Made by a program: the position numbers and the translations under genes. A stretch of DNA of 64,000 nt from Bacteroidales bacterium. Its GTDB lineage: Bacteria > Bacteroidota > Bacteroidia > Bacteroidales > P3. This document shows positions 28,161-36,191 of this stretch, piece after piece (positions within the stretch are counted from its first letter, which is position 1; each line of letters begins with the position of its first letter). The notes under the pieces were generated by a model. It did not search any database, was not told the DNA's origin, and worked only from the letters and a program-made list of their open reading frames with translations. The stretch covers positions 47,218 to 111,217 of the forward strand of contig JAGBOF010000002.1 of assembly GCA_017633985.1 (NCBI GenBank). The letters run 5' to 3'.

Positions 28161-28949
28161 TTACTTTGCTTTTATGAAGCGTTTTAATGATTTAACCGCC
28201 AAATCATCATCGTCTTCGTCAGCGTCATACGTTATATAAAATCCCGTCATATACGAAAATTGAGGCATATTCACCGAAATATCATCGTCAAAAGCCTGCG
28301 CACCCGGTTTACTCATCAATACGGTTGCTATCATTATCGGAGAATCCTCCTCGTCATCGTTAAACATGGAATGTGTAGTATAGGCCTCGGAAATATAGAA
28401 GATATCGCTGTCGGCAAGCTTGTTAAAATCTTCCTTAAAATCCGAATACTCCTCATATCCCGTAACGCCACTATAACTCATGGACTTTGCAATGAAGGAA
28501 GAATACTCAAAATTGTAGCCTGCGAACGTAAAGTCATGCGCAACCATCCAATTATTGGCTTGGGACGACACATTAAGGAAATGATCTCTGTATCCGCCGT
28601 TACCATTATCGAATATCAACAGCACTACGCCGTTTACTTTGCCCTCCGATCCGTCAAATTGCACATACACCGTGTCACCTGTTGAGCATACGGCTGCATA
28701 AACTGTATCCGTTTCGCCGTCTTCATCCTCTATTTCCTGCAAAACATAGCCTTTTTGCGTTATAAAGTTTTGCGCATCGGCGATTGTCATGCCGTAAAGC
28801 GATGCACCGTCGGCAAATGTAAGCACATCGGTATACTGAATCTGTTTTCCGTCTTTCTTGTCATCATCTTTGTCATTGCAAGAAAGCAAAAGGGCACTTG
28901 TTGCCATCAACATAAATGCAACAAGTATTTTCTTAAATTCTTTTTTCAT
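28161..28949 (-). CDS. Lipoprotein of unknown function
   Basis: About 262 residues from the ATG at 28947-28949, which opens a lipoprotein signal (KKILVAFMLMATSALLLSC); an upstream reading only adds 15 polar residues. The mature part is acidic, starts with a Asp/Lys linker and has no recognised domain. It ends LKRFIKAK. It is monocistronic and faces the mutB terminator. Bacteroidota lipoproteins with this Asp-rich start are often surface exposed, which is inference. Confidence 0.72.
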   Translation of the reverse strand: MKKEFKKILVAFMLMATSALLLSCNDKDDDKKDGKQIQYTDVLTFADGASLYGMTIADAQNFITQKGYVLQEIEDEDGETDTVYAAVCSTGDTVYVQFDGSEGKVNGVVLLIFDNGNGGYRDHFLNVSSQANNWMVAHDFTFAGYNFEYSSFIAKSMSYSGVTGYEEYSDFKEDFNKLADSDIFYISEAYTTHSMFNDDEEDSPIMIATVLMSKPGAQAFDDDISVNMPQFSYMTGFYITYDADEDDDDLAVKSLKRFIKAK

Positions 28950-29062
28950 AAAGCTTTTATTTTGTTTAGTTAGTTTACATTTGCAATAACGCACGGCAAT
29001 ATAAAATATTGTTTCATTGCAGCAATAAAAAGGCTTTTAACCTCTGCCCTTTCGCATAATCC

Positions 29063-29176
29063 TGCCGCCCCGTGGCGTTTCAATCTGAAAAAAACTATTT
29101 TTTTGACCTAAAAAAAGTGTTTTTTCGGGGCAAAAAAACCCTTTTTTTAAAAATAATACGCCACGGGGCGGCGGCA
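29063..29176. repeat. Family A inverted-repeat element with A-tract core, copy 3
   Basis: TGCCGCCCCGTGGCGT at 29063-29078 is matched by ACGCCACGGGGCGG at 29158-29171 with a GCGGCA extension. The core again has three A7-NNN-T6/7 modules spaced about 22 bp. The order of the modules is that of copy 1. Confidence 0.8.
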
Positions 29177-29435
29177 AAGCACATAAAGGCAAAATTTTTT
29201 TGCATTAAGGCGCAGATTTTACACCTTTTTACGGATATTTTTTATTATCCAAAAACCGCTTTTTATGGAAAAAACGGCGTATATTGGCAAAAAACTATTT
29301 CCTTGTGACGTATTAATAATCTGTCACTTACTACCAAAATCGCCGAAATGCGTACATATTTTATTATAAAAATAATTACGTTTAACGGGGCGCTGTTTTC
29401 AGAATCTTTTGTACATTTGTCAAATGAAAACAAGT

Positions 29436-29485
29436 CTTACGGGCTATCGGTTTTCGCCTGTAAGCATACAATAAACAGAAAACCG
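29436..29485 (+). promoter_or_regulatory. Possible H-type pseudoknot leader of the barrel protein gene
   Basis: Stem 1: CTTACGGG at 29436-29443 with CCTGTAAG at 29457-29464 (8 bp, one G-U). Stem 2: CGGTTTTC at 29448-29455, which lies in the loop of stem 1, with GAAAACCG at 29478-29485 (8 bp perfect). The linkers are 4, 1 and 13 nt, a workable H-type pseudoknot. A -7 box TACATTTG at 29412-29419 would start the transcript just before stem 1, and the ATG is 17 nt after stem 2. The alternative is two mutually exclusive hairpins. Confidence 0.45.
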
Positions 29486-29502
29486 AACTTAAGAATTATA
29501 CA

Positions 29503-30090
29503 ATGATGAAAAAACTTAAAGTTTTAGTTGCCGTTGCCGCAATGACAGTTTGGGGCTTAAGCGGTGTATCAGCTCAAAACGGCTGGTGGTTACAAGGAGG
29601 TCTTGGTTTTAACTCCGACAAAGTAAAGAACGGTCCAGAATTAACTAACTTTGACGTTAATGTAGGAGCCAATTACATGTTAAACAAGAATTGGTCGGTA
29701 GGATTGAATGTCGGCTACAATCTTGAAAACTCAAAAGACATTTACAAACAAGGTTTGTTTGAGATTACTCCGCAAGCAGTTTATTCAGTTCCTTTGGTAG
29801 GTAACCTTTCTTGGACTCCGTCTGTATACTTTACATTCGGTATGGGTACTTACACGAACAAAGTTCCTGTTGATAAGGATTATGATTTGACGGAAATCAA
29901 AGTGGGTGTTAATTTACTTTCAGTTGAATACCGTTGCAGCAGACACATTGCAATAGGTGCTACATTTGATGCAGGTAATTTCTATTTCTCATCATTTGAC
30001 AATGATATAAACAAAAGAACCCGCATCAATGCTCCATTGGGAAGCTGGAACAATTCTGCAGTAAGTTTGTCTTTCCATTACTATCTGTAA
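29503..30090 (+). CDS. Small outer-membrane beta-barrel protein
   Basis: A 195-residue protein (or 194 from the second Met) with signal peptide ending GVSAQ. The mature part alternates hydrophobic and polar residues in about eight strands (NFDVNVGANYMLNKNWSVGL, FEITPQAVYSVPLV, WTPSVYFTFGMGTY) and ends SAVSLSFHYYL, a typical barrel end. It matches the small 8-stranded outer membrane protein group (OmpW/OmpX-like or PorT-like), with no way to name a ligand. The leader holds the possible pseudoknot at 29436-29485, and a strong terminator follows. Confidence 0.82.
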   Translation: MMKKLKVLVAVAAMTVWGLSGVSAQNGWWLQGGLGFNSDKVKNGPELTNFDVNVGANYMLNKNWSVGLNVGYNLENSKDIYKQGLFEITPQAVYSVPLVGNLSWTPSVYFTFGMGTYTNKVPVDKDYDLTEIKVGVNLLSVEYRCSRHIAIGATFDAGNFYFSSFDNDINKRTRINAPLGSWNNSAVSLSFHYYL

Positions 30091-30126
30091 TGTGATTGGC
30101 GGATTTTCGAAGTCTGAATATTTTTT

Positions 30127-30166
30127 ACAGGCAGCGCAGTTTTTAAACACTGCGCTGCCTGTTTAT
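30127..30166 (+). terminator. Terminator of the small barrel gene
   Basis: ACAGGCAGCGCAGT at 30127-30140 pairs perfectly with ACTGCGCTGCCTGT at 30149-30162, followed by TTTAT. Confidence 0.85.
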
Positions 30167-30228
30167 GTACGCAATTCAGCAAACTATAACACTGAAATTT
30201 TGGCGTGATACGAAGTAATCTCTCAAGT

Positions 30229-31008
30229 TTATCGAACTTTCAAGACATAAAAACACGATGTAGTAAAATAATTCCTTATATAAGGCAAATGAGAAATGAT
30301 CTTGCTTTGCCGCCTCGGCGTAAGGTTAAATTTTTGTTTATAATGCGGATTGATAAACCACATGGTACGGTCCACGCATCGCAATCCGACAGATTTATAC
30401 AACTTCTCAAATCTTTCTATCGGCATTTTCGCTTCCCTGATAGACAATAATTCTTTTATACAATCGCTGTTCTCTCCGCTGACTCGCAATATTGCAGTAT
30501 AAAGTCGCTGCGGTAGCAGATGAATAAACGGTATCTTTGAAATTATACTCCTGCATATTTGCTGATGACCGCCAAAAGGCATTTGCCAAGGCGGAAATGC
30601 GAAAAATATTACGCCGTCAGAGTTTAATAAAGCGATCGTTAAACGCATAAACTTTCGCTTCTTATCGGACGGGATATGCTCAATGACGTCGTGAATTATG
30701 ATAATATCAAATTTATATGCGGATTTGTAACCAAAAAAGTCGCAACAAACCAAATCACAACCGAATTTCAATGCCGCAAAATATTCATTGCCTGTATTTA
30801 TTTTAGTTTTGTTCAAATCCATACCCGCAACAAAACAACCTTGCTCGGCAAACGGCAAAAGATTTCCGCCTTCGCCGCAGCCGATTTCCAGAACTTTTAG
30901 ATTTTTGCCGATCTTTTTGAATTTATTTAGGTAACTTAAGTAAAATTCGCTGCTTGTCAATGCGAGTTCTTCGAAATACAGTTTTCTGTCATTGTGTCTT
31001 GCTTGCAT
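30229..31008 (-). CDS. Class I SAM-dependent methyltransferase
   Basis: A 259-residue protein with the Rossmann methyltransferase motifs: VLEIGCGEGG at about 39-48 (motif I), GMDLNKTKI (motif II) and FDIIIIHDVIEHIPSDKK (motif IV). The C-terminal part has a long insert (FAFPPWQMPFGGHQQI, then LPQRLYTAILR) of the sort seen in sugar or small-molecule methyltransferases. It starts 5 bp after the Gfo/Idh/MocA stop, last in a run of three enzyme genes headed by a radical SAM gene. The substrate is unknown. Confidence 0.85.
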   Translation of the reverse strand: MQARHNDRKLYFEELALTSSEFYLSYLNKFKKIGKNLKVLEIGCGEGGNLLPFAEQGCFVAGMDLNKTKINTGNEYFAALKFGCDLVCCDFFGYKSAYKFDIIIIHDVIEHIPSDKKRKFMRLTIALLNSDGVIFFAFPPWQMPFGGHQQICRSIISKIPFIHLLPQRLYTAILRVSGENSDCIKELLSIREAKMPIERFEKLYKSVGLRCVDRTMWFINPHYKQKFNLTPRRQSKIISHLPYIRNYFTTSCFYVLKVR

Positions 31009-31013
31009 AATCT

Positions 31014-32084
31014 TTATAGTTTAATGTCTTGTTTTGCGTTTTTAATCTGTTCAATTATGGTATATGTGTTTTTAAGCGAAGAAAAACCGGATTGTGAAGT
31101 GTTTTTGCCGTTTTCAACCGCCAGAATAAAATTTTTAAGTTCCGAAAAATAGCCGTGATAATAGATTTGATTATTCTGAATTATAGGATTAAAGTCATTA
31201 GTTGCAAAAACAGTCCTGGTCGGTGGAATCTTATTAAAAATTTTCTCCGTCGGAATGCCGCAAAATAAGTTTTGTTTGGGTTGAAATGTAAGATTACTGA
31301 AGTTTTTTGCCTCAAAAACGCCCTCTTTTGTATTAATAATCAAGTTTTCCGTCGCATCAGTCCACGAATATGCCGTAGAAAGTTCCATTTGTCCGACAAT
31401 ATCCTTGTGCCTTAAGGTAATAAACAGCGTTTGTGCAAAAGGATGTCCGCCGTTTATGATTTCAAGACTGCATATTTCCGCCTTACCGAACAGAAACGTA
31501 ACATAATCAATAGGATGTATGAATAAATCCGTCAAACTGTCCCCTTCAATATATGCACCCGTAACATAACGGTAAGAATATGAAATAAGGCTTTTGTGGT
31601 TTAAGTGTTTGATAAGTTTATGTGTCATCGGAGCATAGCGTTTTTGCATTCCCACACAGGTAATTAAGTTCTTGTTTCTCTTTTCTGCCTCAATAAGAAT
31701 TTGCAATTGCTCCATACTGCGGCAAGGAGGCTTCTCAACAAAAACATTCTTATTTTTAGCCAAACATCTTGCAACAATATCAAAATGTTTGTCGCCGTTA
31801 ACGCAAATAAACACACCTTCTACCTCGCTGTCTCCCAATACGGTGTCAATATTGTCAGTACCTACGGCCGGAAAGTAGAGTTTTGAGATTGTTTTTGCCT
31901 TACTTTGCGACGAGCAGACTATATATTTCAACGGTAAATTCAAATAAGAAAGCACGGGGTACAGATTTTGCGTTGCGTGATTGCCTATTCCTACAAATGC
32001 AAATTGATTGTGATACGTTTGATTTACATATCGCAGATTTCTTATTCGCTTATACCTTGCTATAATTTCATTTAACGCTGTCAT
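31014..32084 (-). CDS. Gfo/Idh/MocA-type oxidoreductase
   Basis: About 356 residues. The N-terminal Rossmann fold (FAFVGIGNHATQNL, VFICVNGDKHFDIV) and the EKPP motif (VFVEKPPCRSM) near residue 120 are typical of Gfo/Idh/MocA NAD(P)-dependent sugar dehydrogenases. The glycine motif is GIGNHA. The start is fixed by the ATGA overlap with the radical SAM gene: the ATG at 32082-32084 shares bases with its TGA stop. It is therefore translationally coupled. A nucleotide-sugar substrate is a reasonable guess, not shown. Confidence 0.86.
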   Translation of the reverse strand: MTALNEIIARYKRIRNLRYVNQTYHNQFAFVGIGNHATQNLYPVLSYLNLPLKYIVCSSQSKAKTISKLYFPAVGTDNIDTVLGDSEVEGVFICVNGDKHFDIVARCLAKNKNVFVEKPPCRSMEQLQILIEAEKRNKNLITCVGMQKRYAPMTHKLIKHLNHKSLISYSYRYVTGAYIEGDSLTDLFIHPIDYVTFLFGKAEICSLEIINGGHPFAQTLFITLRHKDIVGQMELSTAYSWTDATENLIINTKEGVFEAKNFSNLTFQPKQNLFCGIPTEKIFNKIPPTRTVFATNDFNPIIQNNQIYYHGYFSELKNFILAVENGKNTSQSGFSSLKNTYTIIEQIKNAKQDIKL

Positions 32085-33136
32085 TTTATAATATCTTTGT
32101 ATTTTAATTGCCTGTCGCTGTTCCAATAATACGTTCCGTAAATTTTTTCTATGATTTTCTTCGGAAAAAACCGCTCAATATTCCTCAAAAGTATAATATC
32201 AAATTTGCGGTGATAGTTTATCCAACAACCGTTACAAGACTTACAATATTTATCTTGCAAGCGGGTGGTTTCTGATGAGTTTAAGATTTCATCAAGTGAG
32301 TTTTTACGGATATTACCTAACATAACGCCAAGATTTTGACACAAAGGAACATCGCCGTTTGAGTGAATAACCGCTTGAGAATAAATACTGTGGCAGTTAA
32401 GTCGTAAATTACCTTGCTTCCAGTCGCAATACAGGCGTAAGAAATCATAATTCTCTGCTGTAAGATGGATATTCTTCGGTATGGATTGCAAAAACGCTGT
32501 CTTGTTATATGACAACAGCTCGCTTTTGGTGTCAAAGAAAGACATCGTTGCATATATTCCTATCCGTAAATCCACATTATACTTCAGTGCAATGTCAATT
32601 ACATGTTGCATATCCTCAAAAGAATTGAAAGGAGACAGACAAAACATCAGCGAAACGGGAACCTTTTCCCGTAAAGTCTCAATTGTTCGGATTACTCTGT
32701 CGTATCCGTCAATTCCTCTCATATATTTGTAGGTTTCTTTTTCTTCGTCAAGTGACAGATATAACCTTTTAGGATGGTATTGTGTGACGGCACGGGTAAG
32801 TTTTTCCGTTTGCAGGCCGTTTGATAACAAAGTATAGTTAGGATGTGTGGTATGAAAAAAGTCAAGTATCTGTTCGTATTGCGGATGTAACAAAAACTCG
32901 CCGCCTTCCAAGCCTACAACGGTTCGTTTTGTGATACAGTCAGATTGCATTATGTTTTTGATTTCTTCAAATGTGAGGTCTTCGCTTGGTTTTTGCCATA
33001 TATTGCAATGCTTACACTTACTGTTGCACCGTGATGTAGAATAAATCATAAGGTTTGTGAGTTTCTTATGTTGTTTTCTTAAGATGTTGTTTACAAACGT
33101 GATACCGTTATACGCATAATCCATTATACTGTACAT
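32081..33136 (-). CDS. Radical SAM protein with SPASM-like C-terminus
   Basis: About 351 residues. The [4Fe-4S]-SAM motif CNSKCKHC lies near residue 37, followed by LEGGEFLLHP and LSNGLQT typical of radical SAM barrels. A C-terminal Cys cluster (CDWK, CHSIY, CQNLG, CKSCNGCW) suits a SPASM/twitch domain with auxiliary clusters. I start at the ATG at 33134-33136; the upstream reading adds a Lys/Asn-rich stretch without support. It lies 75 bp after the sigma factor-barrel fusion gene and overlaps the Gfo/Idh/MocA gene by 4 bp. Such proteins modify peptides, sugars or lipids; no precursor peptide was found nearby. Confidence 0.85.
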   Translation of the reverse strand: MYSIMDYAYNGITFVNNILRKQHKKLTNLMIYSTSRCNSKCKHCNIWQKPSEDLTFEEIKNIMQSDCITKRTVVGLEGGEFLLHPQYEQILDFFHTTHPNYTLLSNGLQTEKLTRAVTQYHPKRLYLSLDEEKETYKYMRGIDGYDRVIRTIETLREKVPVSLMFCLSPFNSFEDMQHVIDIALKYNVDLRIGIYATMSFFDTKSELLSYNKTAFLQSIPKNIHLTAENYDFLRLYCDWKQGNLRLNCHSIYSQAVIHSNGDVPLCQNLGVMLGNIRKNSLDEILNSSETTRLQDKYCKSCNGCWINYHRKFDIILLRNIERFFPKKIIEKIYGTYYWNSDRQLKYKDIIK

Positions 33137-33211
33137 AATAGTCTTTTTGTTGTTTTGTTTCTTGTTATTAAGATGTTCAAGACACAAAAAGACTGCGTAA
33201 GGTGCGGTATT

Positions 33212-34876
33212 TTACAGCACAATCCTGATTCCGAAACAAGAAGTCGGCACAAACGGATTATCAGTCGTGAAAGTGCTGATTTGTTTGTCGTCTTTAATAA
33301 AGTATTGTGCTGATTGGGAGAAATAAAAACTCATCTTATCGCTTAAATTATATGAAACCGAAAAGCCAAGTTGCAATGACAATTTTTCTTTAGACGACAA
33401 TGCCCTGTTTTTTGCGAAAACTATGTCACCGTTAAGTGAATAAACGGTATGTAATTCGCTGTTTATCGGCACGTAATACGTTATTCCCGCTGCAGAATGC
33501 AACTCAAATCTCTTGTTTTTGTATATCCTTAAATCGGGTTGCAGACTAAAGCCGATAAACTGCAATTTTTGTTCGCTGTTTATTGATGCCATCTGCCAGC
33601 CTGCCGAATACAGACTTTTAAATTCCGTATATTTTACACCTAAATCCAGCGAAAATCCTTGGGTTACGCCTTTTGAAAACATAAGTCCGAATTCTACGGG
33701 GTTAAAATGTTTTGTTGCCGTTTGGATTTCGGAAGAATTGTTGGCGGCGTTGGAGTTTGCGATGTCTATAAGGAATTTAACTTCATCAGGCAAGGAACTT
33801 ACCGCAGGCTGCAGCGACAAAAATTCCGCCAAATCCTGCCACGTTTTAATGTTTTGCCAAGACGGTCCATCGCTTTGCGGAATGCCGTCAATGTTTTGCA
33901 GAGAAATAACATTGTCAAGCGAACCCGCCGCAAGCATATTATTGTTAAATACAGCACTTTGCGAATAATAAAAGGCAAAATCCCACTTTGATGTTTTTTG
34001 ACTGAATTGCAGTTTGCCGAGATCTGAAATTATGTTATCAGAATGATATTCCAAAGGATTAAATTGTGTTAAATATTTTTTGGAATCAATATTCAGCGGA
34101 TTAATATCCTGTAACTGCGAATTAATATCACGCAATAACGGGCTAATACCAATGGTGTCAGAATTAAGGTTGCGTGCCGTAAAATTAATCTGCGACGTTA
34201 TTTTTTTAATCTGCGACAATAATTTTTTCTTCTGCGTGATTATTTCAGTCTTTTGAGCGACCTGTTTTTCAGCATCATTTTTCGGTAGATTTTTCAGCAA
34301 AGGAATTGAAAGGAAAACGCAAATCAACGTTATCAATTGCAATGCCCAATAATTCCTTACGGCACTTTGCAACAATTTTCTTGCACGATAATAATTGGAA
34401 GACGATGTATGCGGGGCTATGTTGAGGATTTGCGAAATTTCCTTGTGGGACTTGTTCTCCAATGCGTAATAAGTAAAAATTGTTTTGTAACCTTCGGGGA
34501 GTTGCTTTATCATTCCGTCAAGTTCTTGCGCGGAGATAGTTTCCTCTTGTTCGCTTTCGCTGTCAGACAGTTGCTCCTTTAAACGCTCATCAATGGAAAC
34601 GAATTTATTTTCCAAGAGTTTGTTTTTGCGAAGGTATAACAATGCCAGATTTTTCACAATTCTGTTTGCCCAAGATGCAAATTTAGAGTTGTCTTTCAAT
34701 GACTTAATGTTCGTAAAAACAATGATTGAGGCATCTTGAACGATATCTTTTGCCGTATCTTCATCTTTCACAAAAATTATTGCAGTGTTGAGTAATTTAG
34801 CATAATACCTTGAAATCAAGATATCAAAAGCTTTTTTGTCGCCTTGTTGAGCCGAAGTAACCAAATCTTGCGCCAT
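33212..34876 (-). CDS. ECF sigma factor fused via one membrane helix to an outer-membrane beta-barrel
   Basis: About 554 residues. Residues 5-90 are sigma region 2 (AFDILISRYYAKLLNTAIIF, DIVQDASIIVF, FASWANRIVKNLAL). Residues about 115-170 are sigma region 4 (IKQLPEGYKTIFTYYALEN, HKEISQILNI, YYRARKLLQ). One hydrophobic helix follows at about 176-194 (WALQLITLICVFLSIPLL). A polar, Lys/Ser/Asn-rich linker of about 100 residues leads to a C-terminal half that looks like a small beta-barrel with porin-like strands (VEFGLMFSKGVTQGFSLDLG, FSVSYNLSDKMSFYFSQSAQ), ending FGIRIVL. The reading frame is continuous with no frameshift sign. Inference: a sigma factor tethered in the inner membrane and reaching through the periplasm to an outer-membrane sensor. 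The start is uncertain; ATG at 34874-34876 is preferred. Confidence 0.8.
   Translation of the reverse strand: MAQDLVTSAQQGDKKAFDILISRYYAKLLNTAIIFVKDEDTAKDIVQDASIIVFTNIKSLKDNSKFASWANRIVKNLALLYLRKNKLLENKFVSIDERLKEQLSDSESEQEETISAQELDGMIKQLPEGYKTIFTYYALENKSHKEISQILNIAPHTSSSNYYRARKLLQSAVRNYWALQLITLICVFLSIPLLKNLPKNDAEKQVAQKTEIITQKKKLLSQIKKITSQINFTARNLNSDTIGISPLLRDINSQLQDINPLNIDSKKYLTQFNPLEYHSDNIISDLGKLQFSQKTSKWDFAFYYSQSAVFNNNMLAAGSLDNVISLQNIDGIPQSDGPSWQNIKTWQDLAEFLSLQPAVSSLPDEVKFLIDIANSNAANNSSEIQTATKHFNPVEFGLMFSKGVTQGFSLDLGVKYTEFKSLYSAGWQMASINSEQKLQFIGFSLQPDLRIYKNKRFELHSAAGITYYVPINSELHTVYSLNGDIVFAKNRALSSKEKLSLQLGFSVSYNLSDKMSFYFSQSAQYFIKDDKQISTFTTDNPFVPTSCFGIRIVL
34181..34246. repeat. Family B palindromic repeat inside the sigma-barrel linker
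   Basis: AATTAATCTGCGA, TTTTTAATCTGCGACAATAA and TTCTGCGTGATTATT blocks match the CGCAGATTA-type repeats found between genes at 21731, 39924, 43294 and 47528. Here they lie in frame inside the coding sequence, encoding part of the linker just after the membrane helix (around KKKLLSQIKKITSQINFT). A weaker block continues to about 34105. Confidence 0.65.
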
Positions 34877-34971
34877 AACCATAATAACATAATTTACCAA
34901 GATTATGTTGCACAAAAACTAAAAAGACTGCGCCAAAGATGTAAGTTTTTTGAGAATTGGGGGAAGAATGT

Positions 34972-35196
34972 ATGAATTTGTCTATACCACCAAGTAGAAA
35001 GGAAGGTTTAAAACAACTCCATGCAGCAATAACAAGCGGAATAAATACTATTTTAATTTATTGGAATGCGAGATTTAAGGTAACAAGTGAATGTGTAAGT
35101 AAAATTTATTTGTCTGTTCAAGAAATGGAAACGGTGTTTTTGAAGTATATAAAAATAACAAATAAAGAAAACGTCGATTGGTTGGTAAAAACATGA
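34972..35196 (+). CDS. Possible small protein, unrecognised
   Basis: A 74-residue open frame (MNLSIPPSRKEGLK...) divergent from the sigma-barrel gene. It has no recognised domain, no signal peptide and no clear promoter. It is kept with low confidence because it fills the gap before the toxin gene and reads like a soluble protein with two predicted helices. Confidence 0.25.
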   Translation: MNLSIPPSRKEGLKQLHAAITSGINTILIYWNARFKVTSECVSKIYLSVQEMETVFLKYIKITNKENVDWLVKT

Positions 35197-35289
35197 TTAA
35201 GAAAAACGCAATAAAATAGAACAAAATGTATAATTATTATGTTTTATTGAGAAAAAATGTATAATTTTGCAAAGCAGAAGCAATGGACT

Positions 35290-35613
35290 ATGGAGATAAT
35301 TTTTAAAGACAAGGATTTACAGGAACTAATAACGACAGGTCAGAATAAACACTATAAACGTATTGCAAAGGACGGTGTATTAATGAACGGACTAACAAGG
35401 GTATATACCACGTTGTTATTTGCCGAGAATATAGCAGAGGTACAAAATACAAGTTATTTGCACTATGAGAAACTGAAACACGGATATAGCGGTATTAGTA
35501 GCGTTAGGATTGTACAAAACCGAGTAGAACGATTGCTATTTACCGAGAATGAGAATAAAATTGAAATAACATTGTTAAAAATAGATACAACACACTATGG
35601 AAACAAAAAATAA
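35290..35613 (+). CDS. higB: HigB-like toxin (RelE/ParE superfamily)
   Basis: About 107 residues. The fold signature is MEIIFKDKDLQEL, a middle basic helix, LHYEKLKHGYSGISSVRI and the terminal strand ERLLFTENENKIEITLLKID, as in plasmid-maintenance killer proteins that cleave mRNA at the ribosome. I place the start at ATG 35290 because a -7 box TAATTTTG at 35262-35269 lies within the longer reading. The gene overlaps the HigA-type antitoxin by 17 bp. Toxin-first order is typical for HigBA. Confidence 0.82.
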   Translation: MEIIFKDKDLQELITTGQNKHYKRIAKDGVLMNGLTRVYTTLLFAENIAEVQNTSYLHYEKLKHGYSGISSVRIVQNRVERLLFTENENKIEITLLKIDTTHYGNKK

Positions 35614-35998
35614 CATAATGCCATACAAGGCAGTTCATCCGGGCGAGATATTAAAAGAAGAATTGGAAGCAAGGGGTATCAAACAAAAGGACTTTGCACA
35701 ATCCATAGGAATGATACCAAGTAATTTAAACGCTATAATCAACGGCAAACGTAATATAACCGAGCGTATAGCGGAAAGGATAGCAGAGCAATTACAAGGG
35801 ATTTCATCTGACTTTTGGGTAAGAGTGCAAAAAGGTTATAATGAAACCGTCAAACAGGCGGTAAAGAGCGAGGGAAAACGGACGACAAGAGTAAAACCTC
35901 AACATCAAAAAGAAAGTACCGATATTGCAATATTAAGGCACTTTTCAATAATAGAGAATGAAATATTGCAATTAAGACGGCTACTAATTACAAAATAA
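35597..35998 (+). CDS. higA: HigA-type antitoxin, XRE family
   Basis: A 133-residue protein with the HigA signature: HPGEILKEELEARGIKQKDF, then a helix-turn-helix (SIGMIPSNLNAIINGKRNIT) and FWVRVQKGYNET. It neutralises HigB and represses the operon. It carries a C-terminal extension (about residues 95-133) beyond the usual 90-100 residues, rich in Lys/Arg then an amphipathic helix. It overlaps higB by 17 bp, so the two are cotranslated. Confidence 0.85.
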   Translation: METKNNIMPYKAVHPGEILKEELEARGIKQKDFAQSIGMIPSNLNAIINGKRNITERIAERIAEQLQGISSDFWVRVQKGYNETVKQAVKSEGKRTTRVKPQHQKESTDIAILRHFSIIENEILQLRRLLITK

Positions 35999-36024
35999 AG
36001 TTGACACTGGCAGAAAACAGATTT

Positions 36025-36164
36025 TTTTACATGATAATGACAGATTATTTCAAGCCAAATATCTGACATATCTGCCAACAGAGGAACAATTGAAAACGGA
36101 AATAGAACAGCAAAAAGAAATTTTCCGATTACAGCAAGAGAATAACGAAAAAGAAGAAATTTAG
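36025..36164 (+). pseudogene. 3' fragment of a YhcG/DUF1016-type nuclease gene
   Basis: This stretch is nearly identical to the last 140 or so bases of the gene at 37071-38150 (differences such as TAT/TAC, GAG/GTG, CAA/CAG) and encodes the same C-terminal end, including TYLPTEEQLKTEIEQQKEIF, with its own TAG stop. Nothing upstream matches the rest of the gene. It has no start codon in place and is a remnant of a duplication or a recombination between copies. Confidence 0.85.
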
Positions 36165-36191
36165 TTAATAATAATTGAATATCAATATATC

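Noticed and set aside
33212..34876. Two separate genes (sigma factor and barrel) joined by error
   Set aside because: The frame is open across the junction without a second start with signal peptide; the membrane helix follows sigma region 4 directly.
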